64,000 nucleotides of DNA, from positions 939,097 through 1,003,096 of the forward strand of contig KZ111143.1 in NCBI GenBank assembly GCA_002077045.2, in the 5' to 3' direction. A program made the translations under genes and the position numbers. The notes beneath the pieces were generated by a model. The model searched no databases, was not told the origin of the DNA, and saw only the letters and a list, made by a program, of their open reading frames with translations. This DNA comes from Rachicladosporium sp. CCFEE 5018. Taxonomy: Eukaryota; Ascomycota; Dothideomycetes; Cladosporiales; Cladosporiaceae. Positions 40,404 through 52,402 of the stretch are shown piece by piece. Numbering within the stretch: position 1 is the first letter of the stretch; each line of letters opens with the position of its first letter.

Positions 40404-40880
40404 CTAGTCATCGCGTCCAGCACCTCTCGCCGTCGAAGTAGGGTCTTTGAGACTGTCCGTCGCTACACCAGGTCCGTCAGCTGCATGTCGTTAGTGAAAG
40501 AGGGTTGGATTCGTGAGTGTACCCTCAAGATGGAACAGCACATTCGACTGGTAGTTCTTTAACATCTGCGCCACGAGCTCGACGTTCATGTTTTGTACGT
40601 TGATTTCCTGCGACGTCCTATCAGCGGAGAAATGCGTTGAGGCGAGTTGTGGGCAATGGGCTACTTGGAGGGATTTGTTCAGCACCATGACGGCTTCGTT
40701 GAGCTTTTCCTGGGCGGCTGTCAGAGCTAGGCAGGGTCTGCAGAGGCTTCAGGATGAGGGTGAACATACGACATTGGTGATTATGCGCGAGAGGAAGAGG
40801 GACTGTTGGTGCTCGTGTGGACTCTCCTGTGGGACAGTCAGGCGGTGTTCTGGAGGTGAGGTAAAGGTGGTACTTGCCAT
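40404..40880 (-). CDS. DAD4: DASH complex subunit Dad4
   Basis: Four exons (40880-40770, 40709-40665, 40607-40523, 40480-40404) give 105 aa; introns are 60, 57 and 42 nt with GT..AG ends. The Dad4 core runs from [19 protein letters not shown] through [15 protein letters not shown] to [20 protein letters not shown] and SNVLFHLE. An 18-residue leader (starting [12 protein letters not shown]) precedes the point where Dad4 usually begins. A ~26-residue tail ends ARGAGRDD. Dad4 is an essential-type subunit of the DASH/Dam1 kinetochore ring in yeast. The small exons hide it from simple frame searches. The leader is unusual; initiation at a different site remains possible. Confidence 0.82.
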
Positions 40881-41199
40881 TGCGCCGCCGTCTCGCTATT
40901 CGAGTGTTGGGCTACTGGAGTTGATGCATGTGAGTTTGATGCGATAAGGTATGTTCACCTCGTGTGTTGTCGCGTCAAACGCGTCGATCGTGAACTCCGC
41001 ACTTTGGCATCACCAACTCCGCAAACCTTGCCGTGATGAATAGGGGCCTCAATGTAGCTCAGCATCTCATATGTTGCACACCTGGAAACACATTGGCAAA
41101 AAGACGACGATGTTGTTCAAGATTCTACAAATTAATATCTCAATGTGAGACCAGACGTAGTGTTGTTGATGCACATGATTAATCAGACTAACGCAGGTC
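40881..41199. other. Intergenic, DAD4 upstream region
   Basis: 319 bp between the DAD4 ATG and the oxidoreductase stop. Probable DAD4 promoter; nothing else supported. Confidence 0.45.
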
Positions 41200-42701
41200 T
41201 CACAGGTGACTTCTGGGTATCTCTGGCGGATTCTGCACGAAGAAAGATCGCAGTGTCTCGAGTTCCATGCCCTGAAACCTCTCGCGGCATAATGCAAACT
41301 CCTCCGTTGGGAAATACTCATCAATCGTCTTCTGTGGCTGACCAGAGATCATGTCCGCAAGTGCTCGTCCAGACTGCCAACAATGGACCATGCCATAGCC
41401 ACTGAAACCTGCAGCGATCCATTCGCTGCCAGTAGCGCCAAGGCTGAGCTTCGTTGGGGTGAGCTCTGGCGGGACCATGCCTACAAGAGGGAAAGCATCC
41501 GGTGTGAAGCCCATCACGCCTGTCCAGGCTTGCTTCAGAGCCGTACCTTCGCCAGCCTCGAAGTGTTTTGGCAGAATAGAGCAAAGGTGGGCTAGGCCTG
41601 GCTTATTCAGAGCAGAGTCGTCGGTGACGCCGAGCTCTACCGCGCCTACTTCCTTGGCTTGCTGAGCGCCGCCACCCAGGAACACTAGACCTTCACTATC
41701 TCCCGCCTGGGTCATGTAGTCGAACCCACCACCAGGCCAGCACAGGGACCAGCTGTATGAATGACCAAGTCTGGGCAATTCGCTTGAGGGCGTTTGAGCT
41801 GACATTTGCCCTCTCACCGGGATGATCTTGCTTGCCAGAGCCGGGAGAAGGTGTGATGCATGGCCGTTGGTACAGTGTACGACATGTTGAGTGCGAATGG
41901 TGCCTCGAGGCGTACGGACCAGGTAAGGACATGACGGATCATCATTGGCTGAGATGGACAAGACTGGTGACTTCGCCTCCAGCGAAAATGACTTGTGTTT
42001 CGAGAGCAGGCGTTCGAGTGCTCCAGTGATGAGCCGATACGGCCAGAGTGCTGCTGCGGGTGACGCAATGATCCCATATGCTCCTGGCATGCCATGTTTC
42101 TGCAGTTCGTATCAGCATGGGCTTCATTGTGGTGGGACATCGGCAGTGTAGCACATACTTCATGTGCTTCTTGGCCATTAATGACGAAATACCGATCCCG
42201 CCACTCCGGAAAGTCCTCAAGCAGGGCCTCTAAGCCATCTTTGATGCCCTGATCATACACTGCCGTCAAGCTCTGCACATCTCTGAAATGTGCGTCCCCA
42301 AAGCCCTCGTCAAAAACCTCTCGCGCCAATTGGCGAGTAGCGTCCACATGACTACGTCTAAACTTCACGAGCCTCATCGCTGCATCTCTCCCAATCCGCT
42401 CCCTCGTCTGACGGTAGGTCTTGAACGAGACGTCCGTACAATGACCTCCATTGCGGCCGGTAGCTCCAGATGTGATCGTCCTCGCCTCCAGTATGGCCAC
42501 CTTGAGATCAGGATGCCGCTGTAGTAGATGATAAGCAACGCTAGTTCCAGTGATGCCAGATCCTATGATGACTACTGAGGTCTCCTTGGGGAGCTGTGGC
42601 GACTGGTGCGAGGCGATGGCGTGGGGAGGAGATTGCCAGTACGATTCTGTGGGTGAAGGGTGTGGCAATCCGGGATCAGTGATAAAGTCGTCTCCTGCCA
42701 T
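41200..42701 (-). CDS. FAD-dependent oxidoreductase (DAO family)
   Basis: Exons 42701-42159 and 42099-41200 encode 480 aa; the 59-nt intron starts GTATGT and ends TGCAG. Motifs are as in the other copy: Rossmann IIGSGITGTSVAYHLLQ near residue 45, TSGATGRNGGH, and C-terminal AGFSGYGMVHCWQSGRALAD. The middle holds the substrate domain with GQMSAQTPSSELPRLGHSY. By family it should oxidise a small amine or amino acid with release of H2O2; no signature fixes the substrate, and no peroxisomal SKL end is present (it ends RSHL). It lacks the four residues FEGF found after DQGI in the contig B copy. Confidence 0.88.
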
Positions 42702-43054
42702 AGTAGAGACGAACAGGACGTCAGTAGCTCCCGCTCAATGTCTTGACGAATGTGCATCAGTGTATTGTATGAGAATCCTGCCAGTTGATGATACTCTCAT
42801 GCAACATGGAGCTGGCCTGCCGATCTCGACAACTGAAGGTGCAGCGCTGTAAGAGCACTGGCATAGTTCTATTGTTTGCTAGCACGAACGGACAGATTGG
42901 TAATGTCACAGCTGATGGGCTTGGTCGAAAAGGTCTCTTGCGCAGTAGGCCTCTCGTCTGCGTTCGCATACCGACGACGATGCAATGCCCTCGACCCGGC
43001 TGTAGCTCAAAAAACTTGATTTATATTCATTAGCAGTCGAATCCTCCCAGCACC
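42702..43054. other. Intergenic upstream of tRNA
   Basis: 353 bp, the oxidoreductase promoter side. It aligns loosely with 22953-23312. No gene seen. Confidence 0.45.
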
Positions 43055-43126
43055 GGGCAATTGGCGCAGTGGTAGCGCGTCCGCTTTGCATGCGGAAGGT
43101 CTAGGTTTCGATCACCTAATTGTCCA
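43055..43126 (+). tRNA. tRNA-Ala (anticodon TGC)
   Basis: Same 72-nt cloverleaf as at 23313-23384, base for base: G3:U70 alanine identity pair, TGC anticodon in loop TTTGCAT, intact T arm, no intron. Its flanks differ from the other copy, so the identity reflects selection on the tRNA. Confidence 0.96.
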
Positions 43127-43559
43127 CCATTGTTTTGGCACGTTCTAGGTTGTACAATGGTTGAGGATCGATGGCTTGAAGTTTTGTTGCGCCTATAAAG
43201 TTTTGCATGCCCGAGGAAGGTGCGTCTGACGTCCGCACATGAGGGAGGCACGAGCGATCGCGAAACTTTGCAAAATGCAACTTGACACTGAACCTTATGT
43301 TTTCTGGAGAATGAACACACGTGTTGTCAAGCAAAGGCTGGTATTTGTCGAACTGGTCTATAATCTGTAAGAATAATCTCGGTGATTCACTGATTGCGAG
43401 ATGAATGACCAGACGCCGTCGCTAAAGCACCTTGAACCCATCAAATGCCACATAACCCACAAAGGAGAAGAAATGTACTGGCCTACAATCCAGGGCAGAA
43501 GCTTACTGCTAACGCGGCATCCCGTGTTTCGTCAGTCTCATCGCATGTCATCCAAGGCT
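43127..43559. other. Intergenic downstream of tRNA
   Basis: 433 bp, poorly alignable to contig B after the first ~15 bases. No supported feature. Confidence 0.4.
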
Positions 43560-45470
43560 TCAGCCGCCCTCCAACACTCCAACAGTACTCCGCCTCATCT
43601 GTCCCATGCCGCTAACACCCCTTCCGCACTCTACGACTCTGGGTCGTAATGGTTGTGTGACTACGAAGTCGGCCTCCTGCACTCGTCTCCTCGCTTTCGA
43701 GACACTGACTTGCCTTGCCACGCTGACTTGCACAATATGATTGTCCGGCATCAAATGCCGAGGCTTCGAATTCGAAATCGTACTGTGCGAGGCGAGAGGA
43801 TTAGGATGAGGCTGGGTATTCGAGGGAGGCGTAAGCATGTCCCAGCTCGGCTCCTGTGGCTCTGCCCCCGGCAGAGGCTTCGACACGGCATGCATGGGGA
43901 TCGGCGAGCCCAGATTGGTCGAAGCCACCGTCGTGGGTGTTGCGGGTAGCGAGGCGTAGGCTGTGGAAAGGGAGTCCACTGAAGGCGCATGAACGTGGGC
44001 AGCGGGGGCGAAGCGGGCTGTGAGAGGCGATGAAGCCGCCATTGGGGCTGTCTTCGAGCGTTGTAGGGGTCGTGCGCGGTTCGTGATTGAGACTGAACCG
44101 GCGACAGTGTCCTTCTCGGAATGTGCTGCGGCTGGCAATATCGCAGTATCGTTACTGGGGACAATAGGCGGGTTTTGCAGCTTGTGTGGCGAAGTGCGGC
44201 TTCGCTGCAGTATAGTCGGAGCGTTCTCATCGTGGACTTGCAACTTCGTGGAGTTCAGCCTTTTCAGCTTGTCCTGCCGCTTGCTTTGTCGTCGCTCCAA
44301 CAGCGACATCTTCGGCTCCAGTAGCTTCTCAAACATGACGCTGTATCGCTCAAATTCCGAATTGGGTATGTCCATATCCAGCTTGGGTGTGTGTAAGTGC
44401 GCACCATGCGCATGGACGTTGTGACGTGAAGGCGGAGATGTAGCGAACATGTCCTCGGAGCTACGGAGAAGAGGGGTCCTCGAGTGAACGCCAGACTTGG
44501 GCGGTGTCAAGATACTCGCACGTGCCTGGTAAGCAGCGGGCGTGTGCTGCACCTTGCTGTCAATATTCGACATGAAAGCAGCGCGGTCAGCTTCTGCACG
44601 TGCTTCAAAGCGAGCGAGACCCCGATTTAGCGATGGGGTTCTCGAGTGATGGGAGGCAATCGAGCCTGGTGTAGCCACCGCTGCGGGTGATGATGCAGCA
44701 GAGTCAAGAACGCCGACTCGAGCGCGAGACTGATCTGTGGAAGGCTTCGCTGCCGGTTCACTACTGCCCGCCTGTACTTTGTAGAACGGCTCTGACGCGG
44801 CCTTGAAGGCTGACTTGCTTCGGAATAGTCCTCCAAGTGTCTTCCAGGCTGACTTGGACTTCTTCAATTGCGGCTTCTGTGGTGCCTCTCCCATGACGTC
44901 CCAAGCTTGTGCATAGTCGGGTAGAGCCTGTGGCACGGCCTTGCGTTTCGGCAAAGCATCGACAGTATGTGACCGCTGCCACTGAGGTGGGGTAGCTGTC
45001 GGCGAGCCTAGAGCAACGCCAATGGGCGCTGTCATCTTCTCAGGCACAAGAGGGGAAGACTCTGCCTGGAACGTCCCACTCTTCCTCGGTAGTCGCGGTG
45101 ACGGCGTAGGGAAGCGGAAGGTATCAGCGCCAGCTCGAACATCCATAGTCTCTACGGGTAGGCGAAGCGATTGAGGGAGATCAGGCAGGTCAGTAGCCTG
45201 CGGTCGGACGAAGTTTGGCCTCGAGTCAGCCGTATTCGGACGTGGTCGGGTTTCCAGCGCGCCCGTTGTTTTCGAGCGGGATGTTACTGCAGGTCTTTCG
45301 AAGGCCTCAGCGACAGCGATGTGTGAGATCGAAGCACGCTTTGACGCCTTACGCCTGAGCTTCGCAGAAGTTGAGACTGGCTGCGAGCTTCTAGCTTCTT
45401 TGACGTCGGAGTTCTCCACTTCAATAACCCTCTTCGATTTCGAGCGAGCCAGCATCTTCAGTCCGGCCAT
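43560..45470 (-). CDS. Large disordered Ser/Pro-rich protein of unknown function
   Basis: A single exon, 636 aa from ATG 45470 (MAGLKMLARSKSKR..); the frame extends five codons upstream only to a GTG. I do not recognise a family. The sequence is rich in Ser, Pro, Arg and Lys with few hydrophobic blocks. Features include a basic N-terminus (KLRRKASKRAS), several RS/SP motifs typical of kinase sites (RQRS-like, KSKSAWKTLGGLFRSKSAFK), and a folded-looking helical piece around SEFERYSVMFEKLLEPKMSL with ERRQSKRQDKLKRL after it. A conserved-looking C-terminus reads VARQVSVSKARRRVQEADFV. It is probably a cytoplasmic or nuclear scaffold or regulatory protein; this is inference only. Confidence 0.7.
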   Translation of the reverse strand: MAGLKMLARSKSKRVIEVENSDVKEARSSQPVSTSAKLRRKASKRASISHIAVAEAFERPAVTSRSKTTGALETRPRPNTADSRPNFVRPQATDLPDLPQSLRLPVETMDVRAGADTFRFPTPSPRLPRKSGTFQAESSPLVPEKMTAPIGVALGSPTATPPQWQRSHTVDALPKRKAVPQALPDYAQAWDVMGEAPQKPQLKKSKSAWKTLGGLFRSKSAFKAASEPFYKVQAGSSEPAAKPSTDQSRARVGVLDSAASSPAAVATPGSIASHHSRTPSLNRGLARFEARAEADRAAFMSNIDSKVQHTPAAYQARASILTPPKSGVHSRTPLLRSSEDMFATSPPSRHNVHAHGAHLHTPKLDMDIPNSEFERYSVMFEKLLEPKMSLLERRQSKRQDKLKRLNSTKLQVHDENAPTILQRSRTSPHKLQNPPIVPSNDTAILPAAAHSEKDTVAGSVSITNRARPLQRSKTAPMAASSPLTARFAPAAHVHAPSVDSLSTAYASLPATPTTVASTNLGSPIPMHAVSKPLPGAEPQEPSWDMLTPPSNTQPHPNPLASHSTISNSKPRHLMPDNHIVQVSVARQVSVSKARRRVQEADFVVTQPLRPRVVECGRGVSGMGQMRRSTVGVLEGG

Positions 45471-46885
45471 GATGATGTGCAGCACTCCTTATATGCAATC
45501 GCGAGGTTCACGACCCGGGCGAGCCTTACATGAGCGAGCTGTAGTAGCGGTATGCACCACGAGAAGCCAGACAGTGCGGGAGAATATCAATATAGTGCCG
45601 TGAGATTGATGTGGCGCTCGGCTCGTCTACTTGAATGGCCACGCCGGGCAATCGGGATAAATGTCGCGTGTTATCAAAGGTAGACAAATATGCGAAGGAG
45701 TGAACGACACGGCCGAGCGTGTCGGATGCAGAGTGCTCACGCGCAGCGTCAGCCAACACGACTGTACGGTGTGGAAGCAAGCCTGGTCGCAGAAGATGAA
45801 AGGATGCGCTCAAGCGCTGCGTCAGCAATCCCCTCCGGCGGGACCTGTGGCTAGGGTGCAGGGTTAGATACGAGGACTATGCCGAGACTTACAGATGGAT
45901 TTCTAGATCCTGCGAAGGCGTGTGATGGGCTCGAGAGTAGGTGAAAGCAAGGACGAACACCTACCTTTGCACAGCATCGATACCATCCGACTTACCTTGT
46001 GCTAGCCAGCCAGATGTCAAGCCTCCATCGCACAAGCTGCCACCATCCGCGCGGTCCAGCCCACCGCCATCTCACGGCATGTGCAGGGCGACAAATGATC
46101 GCCAGCCAGCATCAGGCGGGCACGCGCATCAATTCGTTGTTTCGTGATGATCCGCTGGCCGGGTGGTGATTAGTTCAATCTCAGGTGTGCAGTCACTCCA
46201 GCCAGTAACAAGCAAGACTGGGGTTTGCTAGCGGTCTCAGAATGAGTAGGGTTGGACCACCGCGCGGAACGGACCCTGACAGGGCTGGGCAGTGCGCACG
46301 TGATCATGGTCTCTTGAGCAGTATCCGCCATTTGGAGACTATTGTCGAGGGCACAAATTTGTTGGTATTCTCTGGCTGTGGAAGTTGGGATCAACCACGC
46401 AGCGCGCTGGATTTCAGCGCTGACTTCCGTTGGGGCGCTGAACTAGAGGAATCGACCCTAACGCTACTGTAATTCATACACGGCGCGTGTAATAGAATTT
46501 GACGGGTAGTACGCGTTACAACATAGCATGGTACGAGGATTGTGCCCAAAGTAGCACTTGTGGTGTCGTGAAGGCGAAGTCGCGGGCTACAGCTGTTATT
46601 CTGGATTGAGGACAGAAGGTCCGCCAGACTACTAGTGCCGGTTACTCCCTGCCAATCAGCGATCCCTTGCATTTAGCAGTACTGCACTATTTGGAGACAG
46701 CTTGCCGACATTGAAGCCATGATATTGAAGGTGCGATTGTAGTCTACAGCTGTCACAATCCTTTCTCCAGCTTCAATCCAGTCATTACATACAAGCTGAT
46801 AAGCAAAATTGAAAACACCAGCTACAGTTGGGCCTGTCTGGAATTCGTCTACTTCCTCTGATCACAGCGACCATCCATTCTCACC
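45471..46885. other. Intergenic region, 1.4 kb
   Basis: Between the divergent starts of the disordered-protein gene and YIP1. I looked for spliced coding pieces and RNA genes on both strands and found nothing convincing; the open frames are short with poor codon bias. It contains the YIP1 promoter and 5' leader near its right end. Confidence 0.45.
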
Positions 46886-47923
<1,038 letters not shown>

Positions 47924-47934
47924 CAGCCTTGTCG

Positions 47935-48678
47935 CTACAAACCAAGCACAACAGCCTCTTGGCACATCCATTCTACGCCTGAACCCTCGAGCTCGCGATC
48001 TTTCTTGAACGTCCCGCCAGCCTGCAACACCTTGATGACGTCTTCACAGGGCAGGTGCAAATCTCCTGTTTGCGCAACACGCTGCCAATGGCCTCTCGTG
48101 CCCCTCTCCCATCTCTCAGCCCCGACGCGGTCACCCTCCCGAAGCAGCGCCTGCATGTACTGCCCTAGCACAATCACCACACCGCGCACTTCCTTGGCCG
48201 AGTCCTCAGCTCTGAACAGAAAGCTCAGCTTCTCTCCACGATCGTTAGTCGCTTTGAGATCCACATCCTTCCACCCCTCCACGTACTTCCTCGACTCCCC
48301 AGTCTTGGGATCAGTAGACGAGCCTTTCTCCAAGACTACACCTTCAGTATCTGGCGGTAGCATCAAGCCAACATCCTGCTCAGATTGCGGATTCTTAGTC
48401 GTAGAAGATACCCAATGATGCCAAGTAGACTCGTAGCTTCCGGGAATGGCTTCGTCGCCTAGTGTTGAGATTGTTTGGTGGCCGGCAAAACCCCAGGTGA
48501 GGTCTTTCAAGACTGGCGGCGATGCGGTGGGACTCGATGCTGCGGAATGGGCTTTGGCGAACCTAAGGTCAATGAATTGACGGGAGTTGAGCGTGAGGAC
48601 TATGGTGGAAGTTGGTTCAGAGGGCGGAGCTGGCGGGTACTGTAGCAATGTGCGGACTGAAATGTTGGAGTTGTCCAT
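47935..48678 (-). CDS. HRI1: Hri1 family protein
   Basis: A single exon, 247 aa from ATG 48678, close to yeast Hri1 (244 aa). The open frame continues 61 codons upstream but without coding character, and MDNSNISVRTLLQYPPAPPS is a natural start. Recognisable parts are the first beta-strand region with LTLNSRQFIDLRF, the LTWGFAGHQTI motif, WHHWVSSTT, and the C-terminal VIVLGQYMQALLREG. Hri1 forms a paired beta-barrel fold; its cellular role is poorly known, with reported links to Hrr25 kinase and the secretory pathway. There is no signal peptide or membrane segment. Confidence 0.85.
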   Translation of the reverse strand: MDNSNISVRTLLQYPPAPPSEPTSTIVLTLNSRQFIDLRFAKAHSAASSPTASPPVLKDLTWGFAGHQTISTLGDEAIPGSYESTWHHWVSSTTKNPQSEQDVGLMLPPDTEGVVLEKGSSTDPKTGESRKYVEGWKDVDLKATNDRGEKLSFLFRAEDSAKEVRGVVIVLGQYMQALLREGDRVGAERWERGTRGHWQRVAQTGDLHLPCEDVIKVLQAGGTFKKDRELEGSGVEWMCQEAVVLGL

Positions 48679-49299
48679 CTTGAATTGTTCGATCGCTCGG
48701 CTGCGCGATCGGAAGCTCAGTATAGAAGATGTCTGAGACGCTTTGATAGTCGGAAAATGGAGTGTCGAAGTGGAGCCGATATGGACTGCCAAGACCTCCC
48801 TTCCTACAAAACCACAAGCCTTCCTCCTCAAACCTAGACAATTTTCTGCTACTATCGGCACCGCTGCAACAGTATGTCATCACCCAATAGCGGTACGAGA
48901 CTTCAGGACAAGTGCAATCGCAATGTTCGGCGTTTTCCAGCGCACGGCGATGTGGCGCGACATTGTCACGGATGCACCTTTCGCACCGCAGGAGCGTCCA
49001 ATCTTTGGAAGAAGTGGGTAGCACGTTGCTGCTACCAAACTGACCCTCGCGAGAACTCAACGTGGCCGATGAAGTGTTGGCAGCGACAGGCTGAGCTATT
49101 AGCACATACGCGACTACCTCAGAATGGCACTGAGGACATCCTCATGGCAGGCGCTCTCACATTGCGTGGAAGTCATATGCATGAAGGATGCATTCTGTAA
49201 GCTCATCAGACTACTTAGTCCTCCTCATTCTATGCTTCGGAGCTCGATTGAAGCATCATTTACTCCATCAAAATTACCAAAATAGCCTCACTGGCCACC
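48679..49299. other. Intergenic region
   Basis: 621 bp upstream of HRI1 (-) and of the first secreted paralogue (+): a divergent promoter. Open frames present lack codon bias. No RNA gene seen. Confidence 0.45.
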
Positions 49300-50249
49300 A
49301 TGAAGTGCTTCTCAATGGTGCTACTCATTGTCATAGCGTTGGCTGCCACACTTGTTAGGGGCGCCCACCACACATTTGACAGTCAGCGTGTCAACCATGC
49401 CCATCCGACGTCACTACCGGTAAGCGCAATCAGCGCTTTGCCAAATCAAATGCCGCCCGACTGATCGTGAATAGCCGCGACCGAAAGGAGGATGCTACTA
49501 TCGCAGACTACACAAGGAACACTGGGAAGCGCCGCCTGAGGCAGGACCGGCTGTGAGGTGGTGGTGGCACATCGTCGTGAATGATCTCTGGTATATCCCC
49601 ATACTGCACCTTAGGCAAATTTGTAATCATCCACATGCTCACACGCATCAGGCGCGTTTTCGAGGAAGATCCGAACTACCAGATCACCTTGCGCTTGCAG
49701 GAAGCACTCGCCAAGTGCACTCATTTCGCAGCCTTCCAGTCGAGTGCGATAGTAAGTCCATCCACTCGCCGCCCGCCCCAGACGTGACATCTGCTGACGA
49801 ATCGACAGATAGAGCACTGGGACCCTGTCGAGGAGTACAGCGACGTTATATGGAACGCCACTTTCTTCACGAAGCATCACGACACAGGCGAGCATCACGA
49901 GAAGAAATGCATCAGCCGCTTGCTCTCGGCGATGCTGCACGGAGAAATGCAGACCGAACCCTGCGAAGGCATATCCGCTCGAGACCTCCTCAAGTGCTAC
50001 GAGATTGATCCAGAAGACGGCCTGCTCAAGACGAAGCAGGCATACCGTCACGGCAGCAAGGGCAATGAGTGCAACCATGGGTTCAGCATGACGTGCGGCA
50101 AGAAGCGACTACAAGATCCTCTTCTCCCGCTACATGTGGGCATACAGTGTGAGCATGTGCACGACCGCACCTTGGAGCAGGTACGCGACTACAATCAAGT
50201 GTACGAGACTGCTGCCTTCCCGAATCCTCCTCTGGACTACGGAGCCTGA
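49300..50249 (+). CDS. Secreted cysteine-rich protein, tandem paralogue 1
   Basis: Four exons (49300-49419, 49475-49590, 49652-49751, 49809-50249) give 258 aa. Introns are 55, 61 and 57 nt at phases 0, 2 and 0. A signal peptide (MKCFSMVLLIVIALAATLVRG) precedes a mature domain with eight Cys that align with Cys in the second paralogue. Shared landmarks are CYYRR/CQYRL, NDLW-RV spanning intron 2, CISRLL, MQTEPC, KCYE, and DPLLPLHVGIQCEHVHDRTL with EQV and YET after it. I know no family for it. Size, secretion and disulphide pattern are those of a small secreted protein; an effector or surface role is a guess. The second and third exons are invisible without splicing; the paralogue's matching introns confirm the model. 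Confidence 0.8.
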
Positions 50250-51260
50250 ATTCACTGGCTTTGCCACGATGGTGTAGGAGACGTGATGGGGATGGCTGGG
50301 TCAAGTCTGGACTGGCGATAGCGTGAGTACTCTAGAGATTAAAGCTACCAAGACTATGCATGAACAGCGTGGCTGAAATGTTGCCGTCTTCCTTGCGAGC
50401 CTGCAGAGTGATAGCACGCCGAGACGTGTAGTCAGGCTGAGTACCACGAGTGCAGTTTGGAGTTGGACGTGTACATTGCGAGCCGTAGTCGATTGCATAG
50501 GTGCCCTGGATACGCACTGGTTGCCGTCCATAACCCGAAAAGGGTTTCGATTTCTCCATCAGCTGCTCGCATGACATGAAAACACAGTCTTGGCATCTCG
50601 CGACAGCTCATCATTAACGTTCAACTTCCATCGATGCGCTAATAGGTCTGAATCGCACGTCGAACTCATCACTGTCCGATCACTGTTAGGGATGAGCGCA
50701 GTTTGACGGAGAGGGTCGAGCTATAGTGCTGTGATCATTCACTTGCTCACTGCGCACCTCATGGGAGCACGCCCGCAGTCGCCAGAAGATTGAGACAGAA
50801 ATAATGTGCTGCTTCAATCGCTCGGGAGGGCATTAGAGCAAGCAGCAGACACAACACTAAAATACCACCGCGCTATTCCTACGAGAATATGTCCCCCCGA
50901 CTGGCGGTCGATCATTTCGCGAAGTTCAATGATTGAAAGTAACCGGAGTCACACCCCACGCATCTGGAAGGCCCACTACCCACAGCAATTCTTTGATGTC
51001 CTCGTATCTAGTGGACTCGAGACGAATGGTGCAAGACCGTCCATGCTTGCTGAGGACGCCTCAACATGACCTCTGTACCAGCGACATGCACGAAGCTTAT
51101 TGCAGCAGCTCAACCGCGCTTCGCATTTCGCTCTTTCGTAGGTATATCACGACTGCAGAACTCCCTCTTCCCTGACTTCCTTTCCACTACTATCCTCCAC
51201 AACACTACTGTCTTTCATTCGACATCACACTTTCCGCATTATCAATCAACTGCCGCTACC
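50250..51260. other. Intergenic between tandem paralogues
   Basis: 1.0 kb. A minus-strand open frame at 50332-50577 (81 codons, ATG, four Cys) has some protein-like composition but no known motif and no clear upstream exon. I do not call it a gene. The right part should be the promoter of paralogue 2. Confidence 0.4.
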
Positions 51261-52402
51261 ATGAAGTGGGCCGTGTTAGTTCCTCTTCTTCTCTCGATCT
51301 CTGCGGGAGTCGTGAACGGCAAGAAGCACACGTCGACATCCACGTGTGCATATCACATGCCTACAGCCGTACCGGTAAGGTCTCACGTCGTCATCAGATC
51401 TGGGAGAGATGCTTGCTGACACCTCTAAGCCGCACCCAAAGGCTCTGTGCCAGTACCGCTTGATGTCGAAAGACGAATCGTACCATAGGAATGTTACCGA
51501 GATTCCCATCGAGGCCGATGCGAAGTATGGTTGGGTAGTGACTGGTAACAACCTTTGGTATGTACATACTCGCGTCCGTCGCCATCGCGATGACGAACTG
51601 ATCATAATCCGCAGGGTGAGTCCACCCTTTCCGCGAGACTGGGCGGAAGTGAAGAATCGCCCCGAGGGTAATGCCGATGGCCTCAGAAAGGCTCTGGAGA
51701 GATGCGGAAAGATCTCGGGATTTCGAGCCGATTTGATCGTTAGTGTGACCCTTCGCGGCTCCGTCCAGTCCGTCGAGACATCCACTTACGCATTCGCAGA
51801 GCGAGCATTATGGCTTCACGAGCGATCCAAAGACGGGCCAGATCCATATGGACATCCAAGGCCGTCCCCTCACCCTGTATACCGACTACCTCTTCCGCGC
51901 GTCCTTCTTCACGCAGCACGCAGAGAAGGACTCGGGCTTCACCAGACAATGCATCGCCGATGTCCTCGCACCCATGATGCACCCACCAATGCAGACTGAA
52001 ACGTGCGGTCACCCCGTCCACCATCACTGCCTATCCGACCACCGCGTCAGCAAGTGCTATCAGCAGGATGGTAGTGGCGAGGCGGCCGTAATGCCTGGCG
52101 CAACAAATTGCCCTGCTACCGGCAAGTGTTACAAATGTGTGATCAAACGCGTGAGGGATCCTCTTTGGCCGTTGCACGCACAGGTGCAGTGTCACTATGG
52201 GTATGGCCTCACCTTGGAGCAGATACAGGAGCACAACCGCATCTACGAGACTACGCAGCTGCCGGATCCGTGCCCCGGAGCTGCTGGGTATAAGCCGACG
52301 AATGCTGCGAGCCCCGACAACGGAGTGTGGATAGAGCCAGCGTCAGGTCCGAGAAAGACTAAGCGGAGTGGTGGTGCAGTACAGACAACGATGATCGCTT
52401 GA
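51261..52402 (+). CDS. Secreted cysteine-rich protein, tandem paralogue 2
   Basis: Four exons (51261-51374, 51430-51557, 51615-51738, 51800-52402) give 322 aa. Introns are 55, 57 and 61 nt at phases 0, 2 and 0, the same positions as in paralogue 1. Signal peptide MKWAVLVPLLLSISAGVVNG. The mature part matches paralogue 1 along its length: CQYRLM, GNNLW-RV across intron 2, ERCGKI, RQCIAD, MQTETC, SKCYQQ, KCYKCVIKR and RDPLWPLHAQVQCHYGYGLT. It has extra Cys (for example TNCPATGKC) and a 60-residue Ser/Pro/Lys-rich C-terminal extension absent from paralogue 1. Family unknown. Divergence between the two is large (about a third identical by eye), so the duplication is old. Confidence 0.82.

Larger units (their letters stand above)
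34062..45213. repeat. Contig C segment matched by contig B (14310-25477)
   Basis: Partner of contig B. Offset changes from 19,752 at the left end to 19,736 at the right end because of small indels. Its neighbours on both sides (start of ARP5; N-terminus of the disordered protein) are complete, so this copy represents the intact locus. Confidence 0.9.

Noticed and set aside
47935..48861. Longer N-terminus for HRI1 (61 extra codons)
   Set aside because: The extension has poor codon bias and no similarity to Hri1; the ATG at 48678 gives the family length.
50332..50577. 81-codon minus-strand frame between the secreted paralogues
   Set aside because: Protein-like composition but no motif, no convincing upstream exon and no second copy to compare; left as unannotated.
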